DNA of 64,000 nucleotides, taken from NCBI GenBank assembly GCA_039881145.1, contig JAYKKI010000009.1:15350501-15414500 (forward strand). Reading direction: 5' to 3'. The notes below the pieces were generated by a model. It made no database searches, was not told the origin of the DNA, and saw only the letters and a list, made by a program, of their open reading frames with translations. Numbering within the stretch: position 1 is the first letter of the stretch; each line of letters opens with the position of its first letter. Position numbers and translations under genes: made by a program. This document shows positions 63,418 to 64,000 of this stretch, piece by piece. The stretch is from Druceiella hillmani (lineage: Eukaryota > Arthropoda > Insecta > Lepidoptera > Hepialidae).

Positions 63418-64000
63418 GTTTTACCGAACCGACTGCCATGGGCACTAATTATGAAATTTTCCTTTTATAATTTCTCGTTCTTCAAACATACAACGCCCTC
63501 AAAGCGATGAATTGAAACCATTTCTGGGAAGACCCAAAACTGTCATAGTACAAACCTTAGGCATTTTCCTGAAGGATAATTTTTGACTTTTGTGCTTTTT
63601 CGCTATCATTAGAAAATTTTACATGCAGTATATATAAGCTTAAGGTCTTCAGCATTTTATCTTTAAATTTAAATATAAATAATATATGTTTGCATCTAAT
63701 TATTTTACAGCTTCTATTTTTTTTAAAAGTATTATAAATGTCAACATAAATCCAATTTCGATCTGTGTGATACTTTGGAAGGAATTTCTCATATTTAGGA
63801 AATACTGTGTCATCCTTATAAATATAATAAAGTCAAATTCCAAAATATTGTAACTCTCTGAAGAAATATATGGTAAGTGGGACACAGGTCGCCAAAATGG
63901 TCTGGCCATTGCCTTCGAGGTGATAATGGTAGAAAAGTTACAGTCTAAATTAAAAGTATTAAAAGAATATTTTTGTATAATTAAAAAAAATTTTAAGATT
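63418..64000. other. AT-rich right edge, no gene recognised
   Basis: The 69-codon minus-strand frame at 63700-63909 shows no recognisable domain. Nothing else is supported. Confidence 0.4.

Noticed and set aside
63285..63510. 61- and 73-codon frames at the right edge
   Set aside because: Translation of a compound microsatellite.

Overview
The window looks like AT-rich insect nuclear DNA, most likely from a moth or butterfly. The evidence is the repeat content: a CR1-type LINE with ORF1 and ORF2 wording familiar from Lepidoptera, a Jockey-type LINE relic, a short Helitron with a textbook 3' end, a Tc1 relic, and a dispersed repeat whose end reads like 'cctataagg...ccttttgag', which is very common in lepidopteran genomes. 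The organism call is inference. I found no intact host protein-coding gene, tRNA, rRNA or CRISPR array. Nearly all short open frames are chance frames in AT-rich DNA or (TA)n tracts. The window is best read as an intergenic desert or the inside of a very long intron.

Layout. 1-4850: one copy (A) of a dispersed duplication. It carries a Penelope-like foldback element (241-2533), which itself carries a 5'-truncated non-LTR retrotransposon with an open RT-RNase H frame (278-2290). 4851-11764: AT-rich DNA with (TA)n tracts. 11765-12925: decayed Tc1-type transposon on the minus strand. 13395-13755: small tandem repeat and (TA)n. 16860-18800: copy B of the duplication, which keeps the empty insertion site. 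19105-19618: Helitron-like end and a foldback element. 25595-25990: tandem duplication. 27870-29420: Jockey-type relic on the minus strand. 30317-30448: near-perfect 64-bp hairpin. 32172-33540: array of ~165-bp repeats split by a 429-bp Helitron. 34320-34690: dispersed repeat. 38563-38820 and 47594-47755: two more Penelope-like copies. 39720-40010: GC-richer island. 48800-56670: large degenerate tandem duplication. 58130-58540: second GC-richer island. 58590-63091: near full-length but broken CR1-type LINE on the minus strand. The right edge is microsatellite and unassigned AT-rich DNA.

The most interesting signal is the Penelope-like family. Each arm carries a 41-nt motif that fits a type I hammerhead ribozyme (all core positions, GUC cleavage triplet, short stem III with a 2-nt loop), with one extra U between A9 and stem II. 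It occurs as inverted pairs, so each strand of a complete copy encodes one ribozyme. The copy at 47616-47656 has an intact core. Copies share their 3' end and differ at the 5' end, as expected of a retroelement. The first copy can be dated relative to other events: duplication first, Penelope-like insertion second, LINE insertion third.

Limits. Everything was read by eye. Repeat boundaries are approximate, base composition was not counted, and family assignments were not checked against any database.
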